From Caballeronia sp. SBC1 (lineage in GTDB: Bacteria; Pseudomonadota; Gammaproteobacteria; Burkholderiales; Burkholderiaceae), in assembly GCF_011493005.1 (NCBI RefSeq), contig NZ_CP049158.1, positions 434,001 to 498,000 of the forward strand: a stretch of DNA of 64,000 nt, in the 5' to 3' direction. Below are positions 52,208 through 60,364 of the stretch, piece by piece. Numbering within the stretch: the stretch's first letter is position 1; the number at the start of each line of letters is the position of its first letter. The notes beneath the pieces are model-generated. The model was given only the letters and a program-made list of their open reading frames with translations, did no database searches and was not told where the DNA came from. Position numbers and translations under genes: made by a program.

Positions 52208-52576
52208 ATGACCGAGAGCGTGATTGCGGAACTGGAAGGGCGGTTGCGAGCGGCCATGCTCGCATCGGACGTGGATGTTCTTGATACGCTGCTCGCCGAC
52301 GACCTTACGTTCGTCGACGCAACAGGCAAGGTATGGAGCAAGGCCGACGACCTGAACGCGCATCGCTATGGGATGCAGCGGATCGAGCGGCTGGAGATCA
52401 AGGAACAGACAGTGCGCGTGTACGACAAGAGCGCGGTGACGCTCACGCATGCGGCGCTTAGCGGCCAATTCGGCGGCGTGCCGCTCTCGGCCAATCTCCG
52501 CTACACGCGCATGTGGGTGGAGACAGTGAGCGGCTGGCGGATCGCCGCCGCTCACTGCAGCGTGCTAGCTTTTTGA
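52208..52576 (+). CDS. NTF2-like (DUF4440/SnoaL-type) protein
   Basis: The 122-residue protein has the cone-shaped NTF2-like pattern: an N-terminal helix ELEGRLRAAMLASDVDVLDTL, the LLADDLTFVDATGKVWSKAD segment typical of DUF4440, strands IERLEIKEQTVRVYDKSAV and AALSGQF, and the final RYTRMWVETVSGWRIAAAHCS strand pair. Members serve as small enzymes or binding proteins, so no precise function follows. The start has a clear ribosome-binding site. Its 3' end overlaps the convergent motB gene by 12 bp. Confidence 0.85.
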   Translation: MTESVIAELEGRLRAAMLASDVDVLDTLLADDLTFVDATGKVWSKADDLNAHRYGMQRIERLEIKEQTVRVYDKSAVTLTHAALSGQFGGVPLSANLRYTRMWVETVSGWRIAAAHCSVLAF

Positions 52577-53710
52577 GGCTGGCCCAGTAGCTGCCGACGA
52601 AGCACGCGGCTTGGCCGGTTGCTCCTTCACGGCCGCCGAAATCACAGCGCTTGCGGACTTGGACCCGAAGGTCGCCGCAGTCACGGCGCTTGCGGGCTGA
52701 GACCCAACGGCCGCCGCGATCACAGCGCTTGCAGGTTTGGGCCCGACAGCGTCTGGGATCATTGAGCTTGCCGGCTGCGACTCATCCACGGCGGTGCGCC
52801 CGCCGTCCGCAAAGAAGGTTTGTTCGGCGGCCTTGTTCAAAACCAGGATGCTGATGCGCCGGTTAGTAGGTTCATCGGCGACAGCTTTGTTGAGCGGCAA
52901 TACATCGGCTAGTCCGCGCACTTGCAGGATCTTGCCTTCGTTCATGCCGCCCGCAATTAACGCGCGCCGTGCGGCGTTCGCCCGCTCGCTCGACAACTCC
53001 CAGTTCGAATAACCTGCCTCACCGCCCGAGTACGGCACGGCGTCCGTGTGTCCGGCGATCGACACGCGGTTGTCCACGTCGTTGAGCGAGGCGCCGATCT
53101 GCGCGAGGATGGTCACCACATACGATTCCAGCTTCGCGCTGCCGGAGGGGAACATCGGCCGCTTGAGTGAATCGACAATCTCGATACGCAATCCTTCGCT
53201 TGTGATGTCAATACGAATCTGATCCTTGTATGCGGCCAGGGCCGGCGTGCGTTCAATCAACGCACTGAGCTTCTGCTTGAGTTGCTTCAAGCGCTGCGCG
53301 TCGTCCTTGGCTGCGGCAGCCGCAGCCGCGGACGCGGCTGCGCGTTCGGTCGTTTTCGGCAACGGCTGGGACTGGCTCTTGGTGTCCTCCCCTGGACGCG
53401 AACTGGAGAGATCGCGTCCGCCGCCTTCGATCACGCTCGTGCGTGCGGCGCCGCTGCCGTCCTTGCCGCCGAAGACCGCCGACAGCGGCGTGTTGAAATA
53501 GTCTTCAATACCTTGCTTGTCGTACTTCGAGGTCGAGCCGAGCAGCCACATGAGCAGGAAGAACGCCATCATGGCCGTGACGAAATCCGCGTACGCGATC
53601 TTCCATGCGCCGCCGTGATGGCCAGCGTGCCCGGCCTTTTTCTTGCGTCGCACTACAACGGTCGGCGCCAGCACCGACTGCATGGGCTCGCGGGAGGGGA
53701 TGTCAGCCAT
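52565..53710 (-). CDS. motB: Flagellar motor protein MotB
   Basis: The 381-residue stator subunit has a positively charged start (VRRKKKAGHAGHHGG) and one membrane helix beginning WKIAYADFVTAMMAFFLLMW, with the proton-carrying Asp in YADF. A plug/linker region and a C-terminal OmpA-like peptidoglycan domain (SIAGHTDAVPYSGGEAGYSN, then NRRISILVLN) follow. With MotA it anchors the stator to the cell wall and passes protons to turn the flagellum. The C-terminal 70 residues are extra: three 13-residue repeats and a Lys/Ala/Ser tail. It lies 60 bp downstream of motA. Confidence 0.95.
   Translation of the reverse strand: MADIPSREPMQSVLAPTVVVRRKKKAGHAGHHGGAWKIAYADFVTAMMAFFLLMWLLGSTSKYDKQGIEDYFNTPLSAVFGGKDGSGAARTSVIEGGGRDLSSSRPGEDTKSQSQPLPKTTERAAASAAAAAAAKDDAQRLKQLKQKLSALIERTPALAAYKDQIRIDITSEGLRIEIVDSLKRPMFPSGSAKLESYVVTILAQIGASLNDVDNRVSIAGHTDAVPYSGGEAGYSNWELSSERANAARRALIAGGMNEGKILQVRGLADVLPLNKAVADEPTNRRISILVLNKAAEQTFFADGGRTAVDESQPASSMIPDAVGPKPASAVIAAAVGSQPASAVTAATFGSKSASAVISAAVKEQPAKPRASSAATGPASKS
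52631..52747. repeat. Three 39-bp repeats inside the 3' end of motB
   Basis: The repeats encode residues 322-360 as three 13-residue units of the form (V/F)G.(K/Q)(P/S)ASAV(I/T)(A/S)A(A/T). They lie beyond the peptidoglycan-binding domain, so copy-number change should be tolerated. The DNA copies have diverged somewhat. Confidence 0.8.
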
Positions 53711-53770
53711 GAGCGAACCTCTTGGTGATCTGCGTGATCTGCGTGATGCGCGCCGGGCGAGACAGGCTCG

Positions 53771-54640
53771 TCATGCCGATTTCGGTTGCTTGGTGGCGCG
53801 GACGGCGTCGTCGAGTTCCTTGAAGGTCGGACGATCGGCCGTGAACAACACCTTGCGCCCGAACTCGACAGCAATCGCCGGTGCATAGCCGTTCATCGAC
53901 GCGAGCAGCACGGACTTCACGCACTGGAACGGCTTGGCTTCGGCCTGTCCTTTTGCAGCCAGCAGATCGGCCAGCGGCCCGAAGAAACCATACGAGAGCA
54001 GGATGCCGAGAAACGTGCCGACCAGTGCGCCAGCGATCATTTCGCCGAGTATCGCGGGCGCGGCTCCAACCGAGCCCATGGTATGCACGACACCCATCAC
54101 AGCCGCGACAATGCCGAACGCGGGCAGGCCGTCGGCCATCTTCTGGATTGCGCCGGCTGCCAGTGATGTTTCCGCATGATGCGTCTCGAGTTCTTCGTCC
54201 ATCAGGTCCTGCATCTCGAGCGCGTTGATGTTGCCGCTCGACATCATGCGCAGGTAATCGACAATGAATTCCAGCAGATGGTGATCGTTCAGCACGTGTT
54301 CGTACTTCTTGAAGGTCACGCTGTTTTGCGGCGCTTCCACGTCGACCTCGAGCGCCATCATGCCTTCCTTGCGCGCCTTCTGAAGCAGCTCATACAGCAG
54401 CGCGATGAGCTGCACGTACTTTTCCTTCGAGTAGCCTCCTGTCTTGAACGCGCTGGGAATGACCTTGATGGTCTTCTTGAGCGTCGTAACGGGATTCGAT
54501 ACGACGAACGCACCCATTGCCGCGCCGAAGATGCACAACAACTCGAAGGGCTGGAATAGCGCGGCCAGATGGCCGCCTACGCCCAGGAAACTGCCGATCA
54601 CCGACCCGATGACCACGACCCAGCCAATAACAACAAACAT
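53771..54640 (-). CDS. motA: Flagellar motor protein MotA
   Basis: The 289-residue stator protein has four membrane helices. Two are at the N terminus (FVVIGWVVVIGSVIGSFLGV and a second containing AMGAFVVSNP) and two after the cytoplasmic loop (AFGIVAAVMGVVHTMGSVG and IAGALVGTFLGILLSYGFFGP). The loop contains LYELLQKARKEGMMALE, with the conserved Arg/Glu residues that touch the rotor protein FliG. It starts the motA-motB pair, and a sigma-28-like promoter lies about 85-110 bp upstream. No che genes follow, although they often do in related species. Confidence 0.95.
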   Translation of the reverse strand: MFVVIGWVVVIGSVIGSFLGVGGHLAALFQPFELLCIFGAAMGAFVVSNPVTTLKKTIKVIPSAFKTGGYSKEKYVQLIALLYELLQKARKEGMMALEVDVEAPQNSVTFKKYEHVLNDHHLLEFIVDYLRMMSSGNINALEMQDLMDEELETHHAETSLAAGAIQKMADGLPAFGIVAAVMGVVHTMGSVGAAPAILGEMIAGALVGTFLGILLSYGFFGPLADLLAAKGQAEAKPFQCVKSVLLASMNGYAPAIAVEFGRKVLFTADRPTFKELDDAVRATKQPKSA

Positions 54641-54721
54641 GCTCTCTCCGCTTGATTTTCTTGTGCTTCATTTGAATGAAGCTGTCATAGACCTTAACGG
54701 CAAGCAGACCAGTAGATTTAG

Positions 54722-54749
54722 GGTAGGGCGGAGGTATCTTTTATCTTTA
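54722..54749 (-). promoter_or_regulatory. Candidate sigma-28 (FliA) promoter of motA-motB
   Basis: On the minus strand TAAAG is followed after exactly 15 nt by GCCCTACC. The class-3 flagellar consensus is TAAAG, N15, GCCGATAA, so the -35 box and the GCC of the -10 box match at the right spacing while the rest is weaker. It lies 82 bp before the motA start. Confidence 0.5.
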
Positions 54750-54867
54750 GGTTGGCGTAGCACGGCAAAACTTACTTTTCAACCGATGTTGATCGATGTG
54801 TATCGATGCTGCGAGCGCTTCTCTGGCAAGGTCCGCACACTCAAAGTGCGGTCATCGTGCGCCATCA

Positions 54868-55854
54868 TTAGCCGCCCGCGATCGATGTGAAGCTGGCGAG
54901 GCTTTCCGTATACGTGGCTGTGTTGCCGCCCGTCGCCACGGTGATGTTGATTGTCGATGAGTTGAGCGGTGCAAGGGTCTCAACAGTGTCGGCATCGGAA
55001 ATTTGCACAAGGCCAGCCTGCAAGGTCCCCTGTGCTATGAGCACTGGCGTAGGCGTTGCCACGTTGAACGCGATGACCGCGCCGCTCACGTTAACGCTGA
55101 CTGCCGCGCTGGTGGCCAGCGTATCCGTGACAGGGTCTGCGCCGTGAATGCGCGAGAACGCCAGCGAGGTAATGGTGATGGCGCCGCTCACGCTGCTCGT
55201 CGACGTGGTCTGCGTGCGTCCCACCGTGACGCTCGGCGCGGTAGCGGTTGTGGTGGTGACTCCGCTGCTCGCGTCATAGCTTTGCGTGTACGTCACCGTG
55301 CCATTGAGCGTGTTGGTTCCATTGCCCGATACGAGTGTGAGATTGCTGGCCGTTTCAATGGCGGTGTACGACCAGTTTTGCGTTGCGCTGCCGACAGGAC
55401 CCGCCGCTGTCTGGATCTGCACGCTCACCGCGCCGTTGACTTGCGCATTGTCTGCAACGGTCGGCGCCTGGATTTCGCCCGTGCACTGGCTGAACGTAAG
55501 CATGGCGTTTTCACCGGCCTGCAAACCCGCGGCGCCCGCATTCTGCGTGACTACGTTGACCGATCCGCCCGCGCTGCATGATGTGCTCGACAATGCCGCG
55601 CCTGAACTCGCATCATGAACCAACGACGTCACGATGGACGTATAGATGGCAGCCACGCCGGGGCCGGCCAACATGCCGAACGCCCCCGCGTAGTCGGCGA
55701 CCTGCGAGCTCTGAATGGCGGACGACAACTTGATCACGTTCGATGCCGGTGCGTCCGAACCACCCCCACCTCCCCCGCAAGCGCTCAACAGAACGGATGC
55801 CGCGATGATGCTCACTGCGCTGGTTAAGCCATTCATCTGATGATACGAAAACAT
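54868..55854 (-). CDS. Secreted glycine-, serine- and threonine-rich lipoprotein, unknown function
   Basis: The 328-residue precursor has a lipoprotein signal ending in LLSAC, followed by a six-glycine stretch. The mature part is rich in Ser, Thr, Ala, Val and Gly, with few charged residues and many predicted short beta-strands (for example GSVNVVTQNAGAAGLQAG and NTLNGTVTYTQSYDASSGV). That suggests a beta-sandwich or beta-solenoid surface protein. I see no catalytic motif and do not recognise the family. The start at 55854 has a ggagc site, and a Met six codons later is possible. It is a single gene, oriented with motA. Confidence 0.7.
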   Translation of the reverse strand: MFSYHQMNGLTSAVSIIAASVLLSACGGGGGGSDAPASNVIKLSSAIQSSQVADYAGAFGMLAGPGVAAIYTSIVTSLVHDASSGAALSSTSCSAGGSVNVVTQNAGAAGLQAGENAMLTFSQCTGEIQAPTVADNAQVNGAVSVQIQTAAGPVGSATQNWSYTAIETASNLTLVSGNGTNTLNGTVTYTQSYDASSGVTTTTATAPSVTVGRTQTTSTSSVSGAITITSLAFSRIHGADPVTDTLATSAAVSVNVSGAVIAFNVATPTPVLIAQGTLQAGLVQISDADTVETLAPLNSSTINITVATGGNTATYTESLASFTSIAGG

Positions 55855-56251
55855 GCCTGCTCCAATTCAATTGCATGCCATGCGTCTGCACGGTGTCTCG
55901 GGGCGGCGCGGTCTGAATCTCTGCCCACGATGCTCGATCAGGTCATTCGGACCGGATCACGGAGGCGATTATTGCGGCAGTCGAAGCGATCTCATTCATT
56001 GAACAGCGATGTGAAAAACATCCAATTCGGGGGTCTGTTTTTCGAGCGTTCAAACCACCCCTGCTGACGAACCATCAGATGATTGAAGGCGTCGGAAGGA
56101 ATGGTCTATGACGTTAGCTCATCGTCCCGGTCACTTTTACAGACAGTCGAATTGGACTCGAAAACAGTCACTGTTTGCTTCATTGAATCAATTGCTGAAA
56201 CCGTAAAGTCTCGCCACGGGAAAGAGCCCGGCACATTACGGAGAGGGTGCA
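55855..56251. other. Divergent intergenic region between the lipoprotein and beta-barrel genes
   Basis: These 397 bp hold the promoters for both divergent genes. Some open frames cross it without ribosome-binding sites or family-like sequence. I recognise no further element. Confidence 0.5.
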
Positions 56252-56905
56252 GTGAACAATGTCTTGAGGGCGGCAACCGCCGCAGCGATCGCAACGCTGG
56301 CAACGGGCATAGCTCACGCGCAGGAAGTTTATGTACAGGGCGGCACGCTGGGCGCTGGTGTAGGCGCGGCGTATTCCTTGAACTCGTGGTCGGGTGTGCA
56401 TGCGGAAGTGGAGGGCTTTGGCCTCTCGCATTCATTCAACGTCAGCGGCAACAACTACGATGGCCACCTCAGCCTGAAGCAAGGGGGGCTTTACCTTGAC
56501 CTGTTCCCTTTTTCCAGCAGTGGCTTTCGCGTGACAGGCGGTGCGCTGTTCAATGACGATGAACTGACGGCGCACGCAGTGCCCAATGCCGACGGTAATT
56601 ACAAGATCGGCAATGACTATGTGCCGGCCATTGGTGCCGCGCCGTCCGCCACTGTGCGCCTGCCGAGCGTGATGCCGTACCTTGGCGTGGGTTATGGTCA
56701 CAAGCCGGTGTCGAAGGGATTTGGCTTCATGTGCGACCTCGGGGTGGCGTATGGCCGTCCTCGGGTTTCTTATTCGGTGCCGGCCATCTATAGCCTGTTG
56801 ACGACGCAGGCGAATATCGATCAGGAGCAGCAAAATATTACTGATCACGTGCAACGGTACCGTTGGTATCCCGTGGTCCAGGTGGGCGTGACTTACCGGT
56901 TCTAG
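56252..56905 (+). CDS. Small outer-membrane beta-barrel protein
   Basis: The 217-residue precursor has a signal peptide ending near GIAHAQ. It is followed by alternating amphipathic strands (EVYVQGGTLGAGVGAAYSL, VHAEVEGFGLSHSF, GGLYLDLFPFSSSGFRVTGG) and an end in VVQVGVTYRF with the terminal Phe used for barrel insertion. It looks like an 8-strand OmpW/Opa-type barrel, though no exact family is recognised. The start is a GTG at 56252, with ggagagg in front. The function, perhaps adhesion or small-molecule passage, is unknown. Confidence 0.75.
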   Translation: MNNVLRAATAAAIATLATGIAHAQEVYVQGGTLGAGVGAAYSLNSWSGVHAEVEGFGLSHSFNVSGNNYDGHLSLKQGGLYLDLFPFSSSGFRVTGGALFNDDELTAHAVPNADGNYKIGNDYVPAIGAAPSATVRLPSVMPYLGVGYGHKPVSKGFGFMCDLGVAYGRPRVSYSVPAIYSLLTTQANIDQEQQNITDHVQRYRWYPVVQVGVTYRF

Positions 56906-57071
56906 TCACCGGTTCCAGTCGCCGGTTGCAATCGGTTAAGGCTTGCAAAATTTGAACCTGTTTGAACCAGCGTCGCGCTGGATCTTCAATAGATGACCGG
57001 GACGGACAGGGTGCGGAATGTTTTATGCGTGCCTTAGCCTGATCTCCATTCACTACAGGCGAACCCTAGCG

Positions 57072-57344
57072 ATGATTCAAACTTTCGAGCAAACCATCGA
57101 CGGCAAACCGGTGCAGTTCTGTGCAAGCATCGCAGACGGCGGCAGTCCGCAACGCGTCATCATCAGCCGGGCGGATTCGGCGAAGTCGCTGGTGATCGTC
57201 GAGGCGTCGGGGATTATCGGCGCGATCAAGGCCGAGGTCGAAGCGCCGGAGACGTTTGTCGCCGAAGCCGTGCGCAAGGCTCAGCAGGAAGGGCTGATTG
57301 AACGGGCGCTCGCATCGGGCGAAATCCTGACAACGACTCTTTAA
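57072..57344 (+). CDS. Small conserved-looking protein of unknown function
   Basis: The 90-residue soluble protein has strands QTFEQTIDGKPVQFCASI and QRVIISRADSAKSLVIVEA, then a C-terminal helix (APETFVAEAVRKAQQEGLIE). It has no signal peptide, motif or membrane segment and I do not recognise the family. The start at 57072 begins the compact domain, and the frame extends upstream to 57018 without family-like sequence. A strong terminator begins 18 bp after the stop and is shared with the convergent small gene. Confidence 0.65.
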   Translation: MIQTFEQTIDGKPVQFCASIADGGSPQRVIISRADSAKSLVIVEASGIIGAIKAEVEAPETFVAEAVRKAQQEGLIERALASGEILTTTL

Positions 57345-57361
57345 TTCGACCCGCATCGATC

Positions 57362-57395
57362 AAAATGCCCGCCTGCGAACGCAGGCGGGCATTTT
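57362..57395. terminator. Strong bidirectional terminator
   Basis: A perfect 15-bp stem (AAAATGCCCGCCTGC and its complement) with a GAAC tetraloop is flanked by A- and T-runs on both sides, so it can stop transcription in both directions between two convergent small genes. Confidence 0.92.
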
Positions 57396-57426
57396 TTTAC
57401 TGATCTGCTGATTTGCAGCTGCGAAA

Positions 57427-57597
57427 TCAAAGACGCGGTTCACCGTTGTTCGGATCTGCAGGCACCAGGGGCGTTGCGGAATCCGGGCCATCGGGTGAGT
57501 CGGGATCGTCCGGGGGCGGCGGCGCATCGGGGTCGAGCAGTTCGTCGGGGTCGGGTTCGATCGGCAAGTAGGTTGGGTCCGGCGGCGGCGTGGACAT
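57427..57597 (-). CDS. 56-residue proline/aspartate-rich protein
   Basis: A short frame encodes MSTPPPDPTYLPIEPDPDEL and continues with more Pro-Asp repeats to GEPRL. It has about 20 prolines, 13 aspartates and hardly any hydrophobic residues, so it must be disordered and strongly acidic. A gaggaac ribosome-binding site precedes the ATG at 57597, and a strong terminator follows the stop by about 30 bp. That makes a real transcription unit likely. The function is unknown. Longer frames crossing the same DNA in other phases are arginine-rich and lack these signals. Confidence 0.65.
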   Translation of the reverse strand: MSTPPPDPTYLPIEPDPDELLDPDAPPPPDDPDSPDGPDSATPLVPADPNNGEPRL

Positions 57598-57716
57598 GTC
57601 CAGTTCCTCATTAGCGGTCTGCGGACCGCGCGTTGCACGAGAAGTGCATGTGTGAAACCGGACGCAATGAACGTACCCGGCGCGCGCTCTTAGCGCTTAA
57701 CCCACGTGCATCATGC

Positions 57717-59177
57717 TCAGTGGCGGTTCCCCGCGCCGCATTTAATCGATGCCATTCCTGGCGCTTGATCGTCCTTTGCGCGCTTGCTTTCCACCGCCCG
57801 CCACGCGAGGATCGCGGCGAATAACAGCAAAGCCACCGATACCCCCGCCGACGCCTTTACGCCTATCACGATCTGTGCGCTTTCCGCCATGGCCGAGTGA
57901 CTCGCCAGCGCACCAAATGCGGCGACGCCTATCGCGCCGGCCGCTTGCCGCGCGGTATTCAGCACCGCCGACGCCGTGCCTGCGCGGTCCGGTGTAACCG
58001 TGCCTAATACGGCGGTTGTCATTGCGGGGACAGCGAGTCCCATGCCCGTCGGAATCAGCAAGAAGGGCAGCAGCAATACAGCCACGGGCGTAGACGCATT
58101 GACGAAAAGAAGCGCGGCAAAACCTGCTGCATCGATCAATGCGCCAATGATCATCGGCAAGCGCGAGCCGAAGCGCGCGACGACTACGCCACTGGCAAGA
58201 TTCGACAACAGGAACCCCCCGGTGAGCGGCAGGAACGCGAGTCCGGCTTCCAAAGGCGTATGGCCAAGCACGCGCTGCAAGTACAGGCTGAGCACGAACA
58301 CCATGCCGTAATACGTGAGGTTCACGCAGATGCCGAACACCGTGGCCGAAGCGAACGTGCGGTTCCGAAACAGCGCAGGCGGCAGCATGGGCGCTGACGC
58401 GCGCCGCTCGACCAGCACCAGCGCCACGGCCGCGAGAAGCGCCACCGCAATTGCGCCGATCACCAGCGGGTGCGTCAGGCCCAACGGCCGGAGCTCGATC
58501 ACCGCGCCGACGAAGGCGATCAGCGCAACGGTCGCGAGCACTTGGCCGGGCAAGTCGATACCGCGCGCTTGTTGCTCCGGCTTTTTATCGGCGATCCAGA
58601 CGTAGGTCGCCACAATCCCCGCTACGCATAACGGCACGTTGACCCAGAAAATGCTGCGCCACCCGAATGCGGCGATCAGCAGGCCGCCCACGATCGGCCC
58701 TGCCGCAATCGACACCGCGCCCGCCGCCGTCCATAAGCCCACGGCACGCGCCCGCAGCCCGTCGTCGTGACCGCAAGCCTGGTTGAGCAGCACGAGGGAG
58801 TTGGGCAGCATCGCGGCCGCTCCTATGCCCTGCAATGCGCGTGCAGCGACCAGTTGGGTCGCGTCCATTGCAAAGCCGCAAGCGGCGGAAGCCACCCCGA
58901 ACAGCATCAGGCCCGCAACGAACAAGCGCCGTGCACCGAAGCGGTCGCCGAGCACGCCCGCCGAGAGCATCAGCGCGGCAAAGGCGAGCGCGTAGGCGTC
59001 GACTGTCCACTGCAAGCCCGCCACGCTCGCGTGCAGATCGCGTCCGATACTTGCGAGCGCCACATTGACGATGGTGACATCGAGTTGAGAGACCACGAAA
59101 CCCATGCTGGCCGTGGTGACGATCAGCGCCTGGCGTGTGCTCAGCCCGGCGCGTGGGGAGGAAAGGTTCGAGTTCAT
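57717..59177 (-). CDS. DHA2-type MFS drug efflux transporter
   Basis: This is a 486-residue, 14-helix exporter. The helix-1 motif FVVSQLDVTIVNVALASIG, loop motif GVLGDRFGARRLF, ARALQGIGAAAMLPNSL and the antiporter motif C-like AAGPIVGGLLI are all visible. It should expel drugs or other toxic compounds in exchange for protons. It belongs to the same broad family as the partial gene at the left end of the window but is not a close copy. No regulator gene lies next to it. Its promoter faces the 383-bp gap before the response regulator gene. Confidence 0.9.
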   Translation of the reverse strand: MNSNLSSPRAGLSTRQALIVTTASMGFVVSQLDVTIVNVALASIGRDLHASVAGLQWTVDAYALAFAALMLSAGVLGDRFGARRLFVAGLMLFGVASAACGFAMDATQLVAARALQGIGAAAMLPNSLVLLNQACGHDDGLRARAVGLWTAAGAVSIAAGPIVGGLLIAAFGWRSIFWVNVPLCVAGIVATYVWIADKKPEQQARGIDLPGQVLATVALIAFVGAVIELRPLGLTHPLVIGAIAVALLAAVALVLVERRASAPMLPPALFRNRTFASATVFGICVNLTYYGMVFVLSLYLQRVLGHTPLEAGLAFLPLTGGFLLSNLASGVVVARFGSRLPMIIGALIDAAGFAALLFVNASTPVAVLLLPFLLIPTGMGLAVPAMTTAVLGTVTPDRAGTASAVLNTARQAAGAIGVAAFGALASHSAMAESAQIVIGVKASAGVSVALLLFAAILAWRAVESKRAKDDQAPGMASIKCGAGNRH

Positions 59178-59560
59178 GGAGACCAGCTTATCGACCCTGC
59201 GCGCCCGACGTTTCCGTGGTTCGTGAAATATGCATGCGCGACTCTTTTTGGGGGTCGTGCCTGCGCTTATGCGCCCTTGTCAAACCCGTGGCATGGTATC
59301 CAGGCAACACTTTTTGAAAAGCTCTGATTCCGTTACGTGTCGGCACAAACAGTGACTTTGCGCGACATATTGAAGGCATTTGTGACGATTTGGCGGTCGT
59401 AATTAAGAGTTTTCCGATGGATCAACCCGGTACCGCTCTGCAGAATTCGCGCGTCTGAAGTGGTCTCGTGGAGCGTCATGAGACCTTCTTTGGTGTCTTC
59501 AATAACGTCTTTTCAGCACGTCCAGAAGTCACCGTTTGCAGGTTCACCGGTCCCGTTATC
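59178..59560. other. Divergent intergenic region before the response regulator
   Basis: These 383 bp carry no gene I can support. The open frame of the next gene reaches back to 59468, but the family N terminus begins at 59561. The part around 59280-59420 is AT-richer. No hairpin or known operator was recognised. Confidence 0.5.
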
Positions 59561-60289
59561 ATGCGCATCGCAATTCTTCAATCCGATCCCCAGCACCGTT
59601 TCGTTGTTGGCGGAATCATCGAACGTCTCAACCATGTCTGTATTCCGTTTAGCGACGGCTTGTCGATGTCGAAATCGCTATCCCGGTCCACTGTCGACAT
59701 GCTGATTCTCGACTGGCATTCCAGCGGCTTGTCCGGGCTGGACCTGCTGAAGTCGATGCGCTCGGGTATTGGCGAGCGCGTGCCCGTGATGTTCGCCTCC
59801 GCGGATGGCGGAGAGAGTAACGTGGTTCGTGCGTTGAGCGCGGGTGCCGACGACTACGTCACGCATCCCGTGCGTTCCGCCGAATTCGGTGCACGCGTGG
59901 AAGCGCTGCTGCGGCGTGCGTATCCGGCGAATACCGCCGCGATTACTGAACTCGGCCCGTATCGCTTCGATTCGCGCCAGCAGAGCGTCACCGTGCGGGG
60001 CCAACCCGTGCAACTGAGCGGCACGCAATTCCGGCTGGCGCTGCTGTTTTTCTCGAACGTCGGGCGGGTGTTGTCGCGCGATCACATCTTCGCGATGGTC
60101 TGGGGGCGCGAGTTTCGCGAGTCCACGCGGACCATTGACAGCCATGTTTCGCGCTTGAGGCTTGCACTGACTCTCGAGCCGATCAATCACTTTCGCTTGC
60201 AGCCGGTGTACAAGAGCGGCTATCGGCTGTTGCATCTTTATGGCGACACCGTCGATGAAGCGCGGGCGTGTGAAGAAGCTACGGCTTGA
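59561..60289 (+). CDS. OmpR-type response regulator with a non-standard receiver
   Basis: The 242-residue protein has a receiver domain (residues 1-115) and a C-terminal winged helix (about 140-230, with LSGTQFRLALLFFSNVGRVL, WGREFRESTRTIDSHVSRLR and YKSGYRLLHL). The phosphoacceptor Asp51 is present in LILDWHSSG and Ser80 in FASADG. However, the paired acids near the N terminus are reduced to one (QSD, Asp9), and the near-invariant Lys before Pro is His102 (VTHPV). Phosphorylation-driven switching may be altered. No histidine kinase is adjacent. The start at 59561 is chosen because it begins the first receiver strand. Confidence 0.85.
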   Translation: MRIAILQSDPQHRFVVGGIIERLNHVCIPFSDGLSMSKSLSRSTVDMLILDWHSSGLSGLDLLKSMRSGIGERVPVMFASADGGESNVVRALSAGADDYVTHPVRSAEFGARVEALLRRAYPANTAAITELGPYRFDSRQQSVTVRGQPVQLSGTQFRLALLFFSNVGRVLSRDHIFAMVWGREFRESTRTIDSHVSRLRLALTLEPINHFRLQPVYKSGYRLLHLYGDTVDEARACEEATA

Positions 60290-60315
60290 TACGTGTGTGG
60301 TGTTTGAAGATGAAC

Positions 60316-60339
60316 AAGCCGTCGCAAGACGGCTTTTTT
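60316..60339 (+). terminator. Rho-independent terminator after the response regulator
   Basis: An 8-bp stem (AAGCCGTC / GACGGCTT) with a GCAA tetraloop is followed directly by TTTT, 27 bp after the stop codon. Confidence 0.88.
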
Positions 60340-60364
60340 GCGCGCACCCGGAGGTGGTATCCCT

